Origin: Bradyrhizobium embrapense
Lineage (GTDB): Bacteria > Pseudomonadota > Alphaproteobacteria > Rhizobiales > Xanthobacteraceae
Length of the DNA: 64,000 bases
Direction of reading: 5' to 3'
NCBI RefSeq assembly: GCF_001189235.2
Contig: NZ_LFIP02000002.1
Location: 434,411-498,410 of the forward strand
Shown: one piece after another, positions 42,955 to 51,554 of the stretch
Layout: the number at the start of each line of letters is the position of its first letter
How positions within the stretch are numbered: the stretch's first letter is position 1
The notes under the pieces: generated by a model
Told to the model about the DNA's origin: nothing
Databases searched by the model: none
The model's input: only the letters and a program-made list of their open reading frames with translations
Translations under genes and position numbers: made by a program

Positions 42955-45063
42955 ATGCAGCAGCAGGTTGCGGGCGAGCAGCCCATCAAGGTTGAATTCG
43001 ACAATTTCGAGCATGGCTTTCCGGAGGGCTTCGGCCCGGGCGCCTGGGGGCATCTGGCCTATGCCATCGGTCTCGCCTTCGCGGTATTCCAGCTCTATGT
43101 CGCGGCTTTCAATTATTTGCCGAGCCAGGTGGTGCGCGGCGTCCATGTCGGCTTCCTGATCCTCTTGACCTTCGGCCTGATCGGCAACTTCACCGCCAAG
43201 ACCGATTTCGGCCGCGCGGTGAGCTGGATCGTCGGCGCGGCCGGTTTCCTCTGCGGGCTTTATCAGTGGATCTTCTATGCCGATTTGATCGCCCGCGACG
43301 GCGATCCGACCCACATGGACCTTGCGGTCGGCACGCTGCTCGCGATCCTGATTTTCGAGGGCACGCGGCGGCTGATGGGGGCGGCGCTGCCGCTGATGTG
43401 CGGCGCCTGTCTGCTCTACTGGTTCTTCGGACAATATCTGCCGTCGCCGTTCAACCATCGCGGCTATGATTTCGACCAGATCGTCACCCATCTCTCGTTC
43501 GGCACCGAAGGCTTCTACGGCGTGCCGATCTATGTGTCTGCGACCTACATCTTCCTGTTCATCCTGTTCGGCTCGTTCCTAGAGCGCGCGGGGATGATCC
43601 AGCTGTTCACCGACGTCTCACTCGGCCTGTTCGGCCGCACCCGCGGCGGCCCGGCCAAGGTCGCCGTGTTTGCCTCCGGCATGATGGGCACGATCTCGGG
43701 TTCCGGCGTCGCCAACGTCGTCACCGTCGGCCAGTTCACGATTCCCTTGATGATCAAGTTCGGCTATCGCCGCGCGTTCGCCGCCGGCGTCGAGGCCACC
43801 GCCTCGATGGGCGGCCAGATCATGCCGCCGGTGATGGGTGCGGTCGCCTTCATCATGGCCGAGACGCTTGGCGTTCCCTATTCGGAGATCGTCAAGGCCG
43901 CCGTGATTCCGGCGATCCTGTATTTCGCCTCGGCGTTCTGGATGGTGCATCTGGAAGCCGGCAAGCATGGCCTCGTCGGCATGAAGCGTTCGGAGATCCC
44001 GAGCGCCTGGAAGGCGCTGGTCGCCCGCTGGTACCTGGTGTTGCCGCTCGCGGCGCTGGTCTACATGCTGTTCGAAGGCTTCACGCCGCTCTATGCCGGC
44101 AGCATGGGGCTCGCGCTGACCGCTGCGCTGATCCTCGGCGCCAGCATCACGCTCGGCTTCTCCAACACCGTCGTGCGCACCATCTTCTGGATCGGGCTCG
44201 CGCTGGTGGTTGCCGCGGTGTCGCGCCATGGGCTGGAGATCGTGCCGGTGGCCAGCGTCGTCGGCGGTCTGATGGTCATCGCTGCGATCACACGCGGTGG
44301 CCGCGCCACGCTCCGCGCCTGCCGCGACTCGCTCGCCGACAGCGCCAAGTCGGCCCTGACCGTCGGCATGGCCTGTGCCATCGTTGGCACCATCATCGGC
44401 ATGATGACGCAGACCGGCGTCGGCACCATCTTCGGCAGCTGGATTATCGGGCTCGGCGCCAAGAGCCTGTTCCTGGCGCTGATCATGACCATGCTGCTGT
44501 CGATCCTGCTCGGCACCGGCATCCCGACGATCCCGACCTACATTATCACCGCGGCGCTTGCCGCGCCTGCGCTGGCCAAGCTCGGCGTGCCGCTGATCGC
44601 AAGCCACATGTTCGCGTTCTACTACGGCATCATGGCCGACCTCTCGCCGCCGGTGGCGCTCGCGGCATTGGCGGCGGCGCCGATCGCCAAGGAGAATCCG
44701 GACAAGATCGGCTGGGAGGCGATGCGGATCGCGCTCGCCGGCTACGTCATTCCCTTCATCTTCGTCTATTCGCCGGCGTTGATGCTGCAAGGCAATGATC
44801 CGATGACCGCCCAGCTCGGCTTCTACGGCGCGGTGGCGCTGGCGACCTTCAAGGCGCTGGTGGCGATCGCCCTGTTCGGCATCGTCGCGATCGGCTTCCT
44901 GTTCACGCGGCTGACGTTGATCGAGATCGTGATCGCGTTCGGCGCCGCGCTCTGCCTGCTCGGGGACTTCCAGTTCTCGGATACGGCCGGCTTCACGCTC
45001 GCCGCCGCGGTCGTGCTGTGGCAATGGCGGCAGCGTCCGCGTAGCGCGGTGGCGGCGACTTGA
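42955..45063 (+). CDS. TRAP transporter fused permease subunit (4TM/12TM)
   Basis: A 702-residue inner-membrane protein with about 17-19 hydrophobic segments, the small and large TRAP permeases in one chain. FGSFLERAGMIQLFTDVSLGLFGR, KVAVFASGMMGTISGSGVANV, GGQIMPPVMGAVAFIMAETL and GTGIPTIPTYIITAALAAPAL are the conserved DctM-type motifs. The first 110 residues carry the extra N-terminal segments of the fused TAXI type. Sodium- or proton-coupled import from the periplasmic TAXI receptor is expected. It overlaps the DUF1850 gene by 4 bp. Confidence 0.94.
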   Translation: MQQQVAGEQPIKVEFDNFEHGFPEGFGPGAWGHLAYAIGLAFAVFQLYVAAFNYLPSQVVRGVHVGFLILLTFGLIGNFTAKTDFGRAVSWIVGAAGFLCGLYQWIFYADLIARDGDPTHMDLAVGTLLAILIFEGTRRLMGAALPLMCGACLLYWFFGQYLPSPFNHRGYDFDQIVTHLSFGTEGFYGVPIYVSATYIFLFILFGSFLERAGMIQLFTDVSLGLFGRTRGGPAKVAVFASGMMGTISGSGVANVVTVGQFTIPLMIKFGYRRAFAAGVEATASMGGQIMPPVMGAVAFIMAETLGVPYSEIVKAAVIPAILYFASAFWMVHLEAGKHGLVGMKRSEIPSAWKALVARWYLVLPLAALVYMLFEGFTPLYAGSMGLALTAALILGASITLGFSNTVVRTIFWIGLALVVAAVSRHGLEIVPVASVVGGLMVIAAITRGGRATLRACRDSLADSAKSALTVGMACAIVGTIIGMMTQTGVGTIFGSWIIGLGAKSLFLALIMTMLLSILLGTGIPTIPTYIITAALAAPALAKLGVPLIASHMFAFYYGIMADLSPPVALAALAAAPIAKENPDKIGWEAMRIALAGYVIPFIFVYSPALMLQGNDPMTAQLGFYGAVALATFKALVAIALFGIVAIGFLFTRLTLIEIVIAFGAALCLLGDFQFSDTAGFTLAAAVVLWQWRQRPRSAVAAT

Positions 45064-45437
45064 GCCTCTGTCTCGCGTCCGCCGGTGTCGTGAAGGCGCT
45101 GTCGATTGCGGCCTTTACGCTCAGCTGGACGCATTCGATCGAGAAGACCGCCTGGCAGGAAGACTGGCAGGTCACGCCGGCCGGACTCACGCTGCAAGAG
45201 GCGCGCATCAAGGGCACCGGCGCTGGCATGGAGCCGCCGCCGGAGGCGCGCCTCTCGGGCGGCTGGTTTCAATGGTCGCCGCCGCCGTTGCCCAGGTCCG
45301 AGGTCGTGCTCGGCAATTCCGGCGCCGCCGGCGAATGGCACCTGTGCCATGCGCGACGCTGCCAGACGCTATCGGAGATTTTCGGGCATCCGATCGGTGC
45401 TAATGTCACGACGATGAGTGTGTGTCGCGATCCGTAG
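45060..45437 (+). CDS. DUF1850 domain protein, TRAP partner
   Basis: A 125-residue protein starting with a TTG that overlaps the TRAP stop (TTGA). The first 25 residues are hydrophobic (VVKALSIAAFTLSWTHSIEK), then PAGLTLQEARIKGTGAGMEP and a CHARRCQTLSEIFG end. WTHSIEKTAWQEDW is the DUF1850 core, a family nearly confined to TAXI-TRAP operons. Probably a small envelope partner of the transporter; the role is not known to me. Its last bases overlap the repeat at 45434. Confidence 0.85.
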   Translation: MSLCLASAGVVKALSIAAFTLSWTHSIEKTAWQEDWQVTPAGLTLQEARIKGTGAGMEPPPEARLSGGWFQWSPPPLPRSEVVLGNSGAAGEWHLCHARRCQTLSEIFGHPIGANVTTMSVCRDP

Positions 45438-45503
45438 CCTGGATGGAGCGAAGCGTAATCCGGGGCCGTGTTCCCGGATTTTGCTTCGCTCCATCCGGGC
45501 TAC
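45434..45503. repeat. GTAGCCTGGATGGAGCG palindromic repeat
   Basis: GTAGCCTGGATGGAGCGAAGC and GGCTTCGCTCCATCCGGGCTAC-type ends (GCTTCGCTCCATCCGGGCTAC split at 45483) are inverted copies; between them AATCCGGGG and CCCGGATTT pair too. A compact 70-bp hairpin that probably also terminates the TRAP operon. Confidence 0.8.
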
Positions 45504-45532
45504 AATGACAACAACAAACGGGAGAACAGGCG

Positions 45533-46339
45533 ATGGATCGGCTCAAGGGCAAGGTTGCGATGGTGGTCGGGGCGGGCTCGATCGGGCCCGGCTGGGGCAA
45601 TGGCAAGGCGACCGCCGTCACCTTTGCGCGCGAGGGCGCCAGCGTGTTCTGCGTCGATCGCAACGGCGCCGCGGCCGAGGAGACGGTCAAGATCATCACC
45701 GGCGAGGGCGGCAAGGCGGCCGCATTCACCGCCGACGTCTCGCGCGCCGACGAGGTCGAGGCGATGGTCGCCGCCTGCCTCAAGACCTATGGCCGCATCG
45801 ACGTGCTCGACAACAATGTCGGCATCGCCGAGGTCGGCAGCGTGGTGGACGTTGCGGAAGCCGAGTGGGATCGGGTCTTCGCGGTCAACCTCAAGAGCGC
45901 CTATCTGTCGATGAAGCACGTCATTCCGGTCATGATCAAGCAGGGCGGCGGCTCGATCATCAACATCTCCTCGATCGCCTCGATCCGCCATGTCGGCATT
46001 TCCTATGTCAGCTACAATGCGAGCAAGGCGGCGATGAACCAAATGACGCGCTCGACCGCGGTCGAGTTCGCCTCCAAGCACGTGCGCGTCAACGCGATCC
46101 TGCCGGGATTGATGAAGACGCCGATGGTCGAACATTCGGCAGGCCTCGCGCAGAGCTACGCCAAGGGCGATGTCGAGGCGATGTGGCGCGCGCGCGACGC
46201 GCAGGTGCCGATGGGGCACATGGGCGACGCCTGGGACGTCGCCAACGCCGCACTGTTCCTGGCGTCGGACGAATCGAAATACGTCACCGGCATCGAACTC
46301 GTGGTCGATGGCGGCATCACCTCGAAGTCGGGCGCGTGA
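45533..46339 (+). CDS. SDR family oxidoreductase with unusual glycine motif
   Basis: A 268-residue short-chain dehydrogenase. The cofactor loop reads VGAGSIGPGWGNGKATAV, longer than the usual TGxxxGxG, as in a small subgroup of SDRs. DNNVGIAEVGSV replaces NNAG, and SYVSYNASKAAMNQ carries the Tyr/Lys pair; ELVVDGGIT closes it. GGGAGAACAGGCG precedes the ATG. It follows the TRAP operon beyond a repeat, so a link to the transported acid is possible but unproven. Confidence 0.87.
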   Translation: MDRLKGKVAMVVGAGSIGPGWGNGKATAVTFAREGASVFCVDRNGAAAEETVKIITGEGGKAAAFTADVSRADEVEAMVAACLKTYGRIDVLDNNVGIAEVGSVVDVAEAEWDRVFAVNLKSAYLSMKHVIPVMIKQGGGSIINISSIASIRHVGISYVSYNASKAAMNQMTRSTAVEFASKHVRVNAILPGLMKTPMVEHSAGLAQSYAKGDVEAMWRARDAQVPMGHMGDAWDVANAALFLASDESKYVTGIELVVDGGITSKSGA

Positions 46340-46351
46340 TTGCAGGAGGAA

Positions 46352-47896
46352 CTACGCTTCCACGCTGAGCTCGGCGCGGTCGAGCTCTTCTTCGACCAGA
46401 TGGAATGCGTCGTCGCCGATCGTCTCGGTACGGCGCAAATCGAGCAGCGCCTGACGGGCGGCGGCGATGGCGCGGCGGCGCAGCGGATCCGATGGCAGCT
46501 CGCGCGAGGTCAGGCCGCCGTCGGGGTCGTTATCCGCGCGCATGAGCGCGGCGCGGTATTCCAGCCGGAGGATCTCGGCCTCTTCCGAAGGGTCGGCATC
46601 GATCTCTTCCAGCGCGGCGCGAAACACCACGCCGCGGGCACGGGCCGCCTCGCGGCCGACCGGATCGTCGTCATCGAATTGCAATGCCAGGATCAGCGGC
46701 CGCAATGTCAGGCCCTGGAGCACGAGCGTGCCGAACACCACGGCAAACGCCGTCAACAGGATCAGGTCGCGATACGGAAACCATTCGGGCAGCGCAAACG
46801 CAGCCGCCAATGTGACGATGCCGCGCATGCCGCACCAGGATACGATAAAGCCGCGTTTCAAGGTCGGCACCGCATCCACCACATGGGCAGGCAGGAGGTT
46901 GCGTTGCTTCAGCAGGCGCAGCAACGCGCCGTATGGCATCACCCAGAGGATGCGCGCGAGGATCACCACGGCGAGGATCGCGGCGGCAAAGCTGCAATAT
47001 TTCCAGCGCACCTCGGCGTCGAGCTCGGACCAGATCGGGCGCAGTTGCAGGCCGATCAGCATGAAAGCGAGCACGTTGAGCACCAGCACGACGGTCTCCC
47101 ACACCGCGTAGGATGACACGCGCAGCCGTGCGGAGGTGCGCGCCGGCGCGGTGCGGGCGATGGTGATCGCATAGGCGATGATGGTCAGGATGCCGGACAG
47201 GCCGAGATGCTCGGCGACGATCCAGACCATGAAGGTGCCGCAGAATTGCGTGATGATCGCGCTCGGCGCCTCGGTGATGCGGCGGGTGATCATCATCCAG
47301 ACCTGCGCGAACAGATAGCCGGCGGCAAGGCTGCCGACCAGCGCAACCGCGATCGACGGCACGAATTCGCGGATCTTCATGTGCTCGGCGGCGACGAGGC
47401 CAACCGCGACGCGATAGATCAACAGCGACGTGGCATCGTTGAGCAGGCTCTCGCCTTCGAGGATCTTCTGGATCCGGTAGGGCAGACTGACCTGGCGCAA
47501 GATCGCGGTGGCCGCGGCCGCGTCGGGCGGCGCCACGATGGCGCCGAGCGCGATCGCGACCGCCCAGGGCATATCCGGGCGCAGCCAACGTGCGACCACG
47601 GCGACCGCCATTGTCGTGACGCCGACCGCGACCACCACCAGTGTCGAGACCGGCAGCCAGTTGTTGCGGAGGTCGCGCAGCGAGGTGTCGAAGGCGGCAT
47701 CGAGCAGCACCGGGGCCACGAACAGGGCCAGCGCCAGTTTCGGTTCCAGCGTCCAGGTCGGGGCCCATGGCAGCAGGGTCAGCAGCACGCCGCCGAGCGC
47801 AAGAAAGGTCGGGTAGGGCACCTTGATCCGCCGCGCCAGCGCCGACAGCGCCACCGCCGCGAGCAACAAGCCGATGATCCATTCGAATGTCAGCAA
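46352..47896 (-). CDS. CPA1 family Na+/H+ antiporter
   Basis: A 514-residue protein with about 12 membrane segments (to residue 390) and a soluble C-terminal part of about 120 residues. GAIVAPPDAAAATAILRQV holds the PPDA element that replaces the ND/DD pair of other antiporters, LEGESLLNDATSLLIYR is the strongest CPA1 hallmark, and WCGMRGIVTLAAAFALP follows. The start is TTG at 47896 with GGGGGTT upstream. Residues from 400 are Glu/Arg-rich and may sense pH or ions. Convergent with the SDR gene. Confidence 0.92.
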   Translation of the reverse strand: MLTFEWIIGLLLAAVALSALARRIKVPYPTFLALGGVLLTLLPWAPTWTLEPKLALALFVAPVLLDAAFDTSLRDLRNNWLPVSTLVVVAVGVTTMAVAVVARWLRPDMPWAVAIALGAIVAPPDAAAATAILRQVSLPYRIQKILEGESLLNDATSLLIYRVAVGLVAAEHMKIREFVPSIAVALVGSLAAGYLFAQVWMMITRRITEAPSAIITQFCGTFMVWIVAEHLGLSGILTIIAYAITIARTAPARTSARLRVSSYAVWETVVLVLNVLAFMLIGLQLRPIWSELDAEVRWKYCSFAAAILAVVILARILWVMPYGALLRLLKQRNLLPAHVVDAVPTLKRGFIVSWCGMRGIVTLAAAFALPEWFPYRDLILLTAFAVVFGTLVLQGLTLRPLILALQFDDDDPVGREAARARGVVFRAALEEIDADPSEEAEILRLEYRAALMRADNDPDGGLTSRELPSDPLRRRAIAAARQALLDLRRTETIGDDAFHLVEEELDRAELSVEA

Positions 47897-48042
47897 CGCG
47901 AACCCCCAAAGTGCGACCCGACGTGCGGCTCAAAGTGCAGCCGATCGTCGCAATTGACGTATAATCCAGCGTGTGGTTTTGCGGCAAATGGCGCGCTGCC
48001 GGGCATCAGAGGCCGGTGGTTCGGGTGCGGGAGAGGAATGTC

Positions 48043-48840
48043 TTGTCGGCAATCGGAATGCGACGCAACTCTGTGAATCTCGCCTTCAATCTGACTCTGG
48101 CGCTGCTGTGCGTTTGCCTGTCGGGAGCGCTGACATCAGGCGTTGCGCGCGCTGCCGGCAGCGAGCCCGGCAAGGACATACAGGCCGATGCCGGTCCCTG
48201 CATCGCAGCCGCCGCCGCGGCGGATGACGACAAGACCATCGAGGCCTGCAGCGCGCTGATTGACAACGAGAAGGCGGTCAGGCCAGATCGCGTCAAGGCC
48301 CTGCTGGCGCGGGCGAGCGCCTATGACCGCAAGCAGTTGATTGACCGCGCGATCGCAGATTACGACACCGTGCTCCGGCTCGATCCATCGCTTGCCGACG
48401 CCCACAATGCACGCGGCGAGCTGTGGCGCCGCAAGGGGGACCGGCCGAAGGCGATCATGGATTTCGGCGCCGCCGTCAAGCTCAACCCCGATCATACCGC
48501 CGCCAAGGCCAACTACAAATCGCTGTCGCTCGAGCTGGAGCGGATCGGCGCCATGATGGCGGTCGCCGGCAAGCCGAGCTTCGACTGCCGCAAGGCGCGC
48601 CGGCCGGTGGAGAAGGCGATCTGCGCCAATGCCGCGCTGGCCGATCTCGATCGCGAGATCGTCGCATCGACGTTCCGCACGATGCGCGAGGCGCAGGACC
48701 CGCGCCAGGCGCGCGAGTTGCAGCGTGCGCAGGACCAGTTCATCGCGCGCCGCAACGCGGAATTCGGCAAGCCTGGCTATGACCTGCAAAAGGCGATGCG
48801 CGAGCGGTTGCGGCAGATCAACGGTGCCGACGGCTCCTAG
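48043..48840 (+). CDS. Exported TPR protein with LprI-like C-terminal domain
   Basis: A 265-residue protein. After a signal segment (NLAFNLTLALLCVCLSGALTS) come two or three TPR units (RVKALLARASAYDRKQLIDR, ADYDTVLRLDPSLADAHNAR, KAIMDFGAAVKLNPDHTAAK). The last 85 residues (FDCRKARRPVEKAICANAAL, QRAQDQFIARRNAEFGK) match the lysozyme-inhibitor LprI N-terminal family. The TTG at 48043 has GAGAGGA five bases upstream; ATG 48058 is an alternative without such a site. A periplasmic envelope-protection or adaptor role is inference. Confidence 0.8.
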   Translation: MSAIGMRRNSVNLAFNLTLALLCVCLSGALTSGVARAAGSEPGKDIQADAGPCIAAAAAADDDKTIEACSALIDNEKAVRPDRVKALLARASAYDRKQLIDRAIADYDTVLRLDPSLADAHNARGELWRRKGDRPKAIMDFGAAVKLNPDHTAAKANYKSLSLELERIGAMMAVAGKPSFDCRKARRPVEKAICANAALADLDREIVASTFRTMREAQDPRQARELQRAQDQFIARRNAEFGKPGYDLQKAMRERLRQINGADGS

Positions 48841-48960
48841 TGTTAACGTCGGTGAGTTTTACGGCTTGAATTATCGGCCGCGCCCATGACAATGACCGCC
48901 AAAGAGAGCCAACATGTCCGTCATGTTTGACCACGACGATGGAGGCGAGGGAGAAGCGCA

Positions 48961-50871
48961 ATGAACGTCCAGCAGCAGAGCCGGTATCATGAGGTGTATG
49001 CCCGCTCGCTTCGAGACCCCGAGGGCTTTTGGGCGGAAGCGGCGCGCGAGATCGACTGGATCGAGCCGGCGAAGAAAATCTTCGACCCGTCGATCGGCGC
49101 GTACGGACGCTGGTTCGCCGGGGCCGTGGTCAACACCTGCTACAACGCGCTGGATCGCCATGTCGCCGGCGGCCGCGCCGACCAGGTCGCGCTGATCCAC
49201 GATTCCCCGCTCACCAATTCGATCACGAGGTTCACCTATTCCGAGCTCCTGAAGGAAGTGCAGGCGCTCGCCGCGGTGATGCAGGATTTCGGCGTGGCCA
49301 AGGGCGACCGCGTCATCCTCTATATGCCGATGGTGCCGGAGGCCGTCGTTGCGATGCTGGCCTGCGCGCGGATTGGTGCTGTGCACAGCGTGGTGTTCGG
49401 CGGCTTTGCGGCGAAAGAGCTCGCGACCCGCATCGACGACGCCAAGCCGAAGCTGATCTTCTCGGCGAGCTGCGGCATCGAGCCCGGCCGCATCGTGCAA
49501 TACAAGCCGCTGCTCGACGAGGCGATCCGCCTCGCCGGCACCAAGCCCGGCACCTGCATCATCCTGCAGCGGCCGCAGCAGGCGTGCGAACTCACCGCGG
49601 GCCGCGACCACGACTGGGCGACGCTGCGCAGCGCCGCGTTCGACGCCGGCAAGGCCGCGCCCTGTGTGCCGGTCAGCGCGACCGATCCGCTCTACATCCT
49701 CTACACTTCGGGTACGACCGGAATCCCGAAGGGCGTGGTGCGCGACAATGGCGGGCATCTCGTCGCGCTGAAATGGTCGATGGAGAATCTCTACGGTGTG
49801 AAGCCCGGTGAGATCTGGTGGTGCGGCTCCGACATCGGCTGGGTGGTCGGCCACTCCTACATCGTGTATGGCCCGCTGATCCACGGCGCGACCACGATCA
49901 TGTATGAAGGCAAGCCGGTCGGCACGCCGGACGCCGGCGCCTTCTGGCGCGTGATCTCGGAACACAAGGCGGTCGCCTTCTTCACCGCGCCGACAGCGTT
50001 TCGCGCGATCAAGAAGGAAGATCCCGAAGGCAAGCTGCTCAGGAGCTACGATCTCTCGCGCTTCCGCACGCTGTTCCTCGCCGGCGAGCGCGCCGATCCA
50101 CCGACGGTGGAGTGGGCCGAGCAGCAGCTCAAGGTGCCGGTCATCGATCACTGGTGGCAGACCGAGACCGGCTGGTGCATCGCCGGCAATCCGGTTGGGC
50201 TCGGCATGTTGCCGGTCAAGCACGGTTCGCCGACCGTGCCGATGCCGGGCTATCAGGTCGACATCGTCGACGAGGCGGCGAAGCCGGTCGCCGCGGGCAC
50301 CATGGGCTCGATCGTGATCAAGCTGCCGATGCCACCGGCGTGCCTGCCGACGCTGTGGCAGCAGGACAATCGCTTCAGAGAGGCCTATCTCTCGGAATTC
50401 CCCGGCTACTACAAGACCTCGGATGCCGGCTACAAGGACGAGGACGGCTATGTCTGGGTGATGGGCCGCACCGACGACATCATCAATGTCGCCGGCCACC
50501 GGCTCTCCACCGGCGGCATGGAGGAGATCCTCGCCTCGCATCCCGACGTCGCCGAATGTGCCGTGCTCGGCGTCAAGGATGCGATCAAGGGCGAGGTGCC
50601 TTGCGGCTTCCTGGTGCTGAAGGCCGGCGTCACCAAGGCGCCGGATCAGGTCGAGAAGGAAGTCGTGGCACTGGTGCGCGACAAGCTCGGCCCGGTCGCA
50701 GCGTTCAAGCTTGCGATCACGGTCGGGCGGCTGCCGAAGACGCGCTCCGGCAAGATCCTGCGCGGCACCATCAAGAAGATCGCCGACGGTGAGTCCTGGA
50801 CCATGCCGGCAACCATCGAGGATCCGAAGGTGCTCGACGAAATCGGCGATGCGTTGAAGGGCAAGGCGTAG
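48961..50871 (+). CDS. prpE: Propionyl-CoA synthetase (acetate-CoA ligase family)
   Basis: A 636-residue AMP-forming ligase. RYHEVYARSLRDPEGFWAEA and IDWIEPAKKIFDP are PrpE starts, LYTSGTTGIPKGVVR binds AMP, WWCGSDIGWVVGHSYIVYG and HWWQTETGWCI follow, and GRLPKTRSGKILRGTIKKIA carries the acetylatable Lys. DNGGHLVALKWSMENLYG favours propionate over acetate. GGGAGAAGCGCA precedes the ATG. It feeds propionate into CoA-linked metabolism; no methylcitrate or propionyl-CoA carboxylase genes are nearby. Confidence 0.9.
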   Translation: MNVQQQSRYHEVYARSLRDPEGFWAEAAREIDWIEPAKKIFDPSIGAYGRWFAGAVVNTCYNALDRHVAGGRADQVALIHDSPLTNSITRFTYSELLKEVQALAAVMQDFGVAKGDRVILYMPMVPEAVVAMLACARIGAVHSVVFGGFAAKELATRIDDAKPKLIFSASCGIEPGRIVQYKPLLDEAIRLAGTKPGTCIILQRPQQACELTAGRDHDWATLRSAAFDAGKAAPCVPVSATDPLYILYTSGTTGIPKGVVRDNGGHLVALKWSMENLYGVKPGEIWWCGSDIGWVVGHSYIVYGPLIHGATTIMYEGKPVGTPDAGAFWRVISEHKAVAFFTAPTAFRAIKKEDPEGKLLRSYDLSRFRTLFLAGERADPPTVEWAEQQLKVPVIDHWWQTETGWCIAGNPVGLGMLPVKHGSPTVPMPGYQVDIVDEAAKPVAAGTMGSIVIKLPMPPACLPTLWQQDNRFREAYLSEFPGYYKTSDAGYKDEDGYVWVMGRTDDIINVAGHRLSTGGMEEILASHPDVAECAVLGVKDAIKGEVPCGFLVLKAGVTKAPDQVEKEVVALVRDKLGPVAAFKLAITVGRLPKTRSGKILRGTIKKIADGESWTMPATIEDPKVLDEIGDALKGKA

Positions 50872-50921
50872 CGTCGTCGTTGGACGCTTTGCGCGCTTCC
50901 GGATAAACCGCCCGTGTGGCC

Positions 50922-51073
50922 ACCCCTCTCCCTGACCCTCGCCCCACAAGGGGGGAGGGAACCCTTCCGCCGTTGGCCGCCTTACGTAGGCGAAGTTCAG
51001 GGCGTGCAGTTGGCGCTGCATCACGTGAGGTGAGCACGCGGGTCAGGCTCCCTCCCCCCTTGTGGGAGAGGGT
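50922..51073. repeat. CCCTCTCCC...GGGAGAGGG repeat element
   Basis: The left end CCCCTCTCCCTGACCCTCG with CCCCACAAGGGGGGAGGG is mirrored by GCTCCCTCCCCCCTTGTGGGAGAGGG. The inner 80 bp contains a further short GGTGAGC. A related element is at 56422-56557 and a short stem of the same letters at 26675-26698. It fills part of the 347-bp gap after prpE. Confidence 0.7.
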
Positions 51074-51218
51074 TGGCCCCGGGGCGATATCAATCAATGG
51101 ACAAGCGCCATTGCTCGCCCGCAAAACCCATCGGAAGCAAAATGGCCTTGATTTTGATGGATTGCCGGGTCATCCCGGCGTCTCCAACACCAATGTCCCA
51201 CAAGATACGGACCACCGG

Positions 51219-51491
51219 ATGCGATCCATTTCCGCACGCGCGCCTCTCGCATTGCTGCTCGCACTGCCGCTGCTGGCAGGCTGCCTCGAGCGCGGCCGAT
51301 CGCCGATCGCGGAGAGTATGGGGGACGACGATCAATACTGCCAGGCCGGCGGCAAGGTCGCGGTCGGCTCGCCCGACTACGTCGCCTGCCGCAAGGATCG
51401 CGACGTCCAGCGCCAGAACGCCGAAGCCCGCACCGATCGGCGGCAGCGCGATCTTGGCGAATACATGATGAACAATCCGGACCGCCATTAG
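51219..51491 (+). CDS. Small lipoprotein, unknown
   Basis: A 90-residue protein with a lipoprotein signal MRSISARAPLALLLALPLLA and lipobox Cys22 (LLAGC). The mature part (about 69 residues) has DDDQYCQAGGKVAVGSPDYVAC, an element seen in small rhizobial lipoproteins, and ends with a charged helix (DRQ...RDLGEYMMNNPDRH). The ribosome binding site is weak, so the start rests on the signal. It lies between prpE and the acyltransferase gene. Function unknown. Confidence 0.65.
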   Translation: MRSISARAPLALLLALPLLAGCLERGRSPIAESMGDDDQYCQAGGKVAVGSPDYVACRKDRDVQRQNAEARTDRRQRDLGEYMMNNPDRH

Positions 51492-51554
51492 GCGCCGGGC
51501 CGAATTCCCTTAAGCTATCGGCGCGCCGCATGCGATGATGCGCGGCCCTTTTGG

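Noticed and set aside
48871..51024. A roughly 700-codon minus-strand frame opposite prpE
   Set aside because: Same antisense pattern; prpE is unambiguous on the plus strand.
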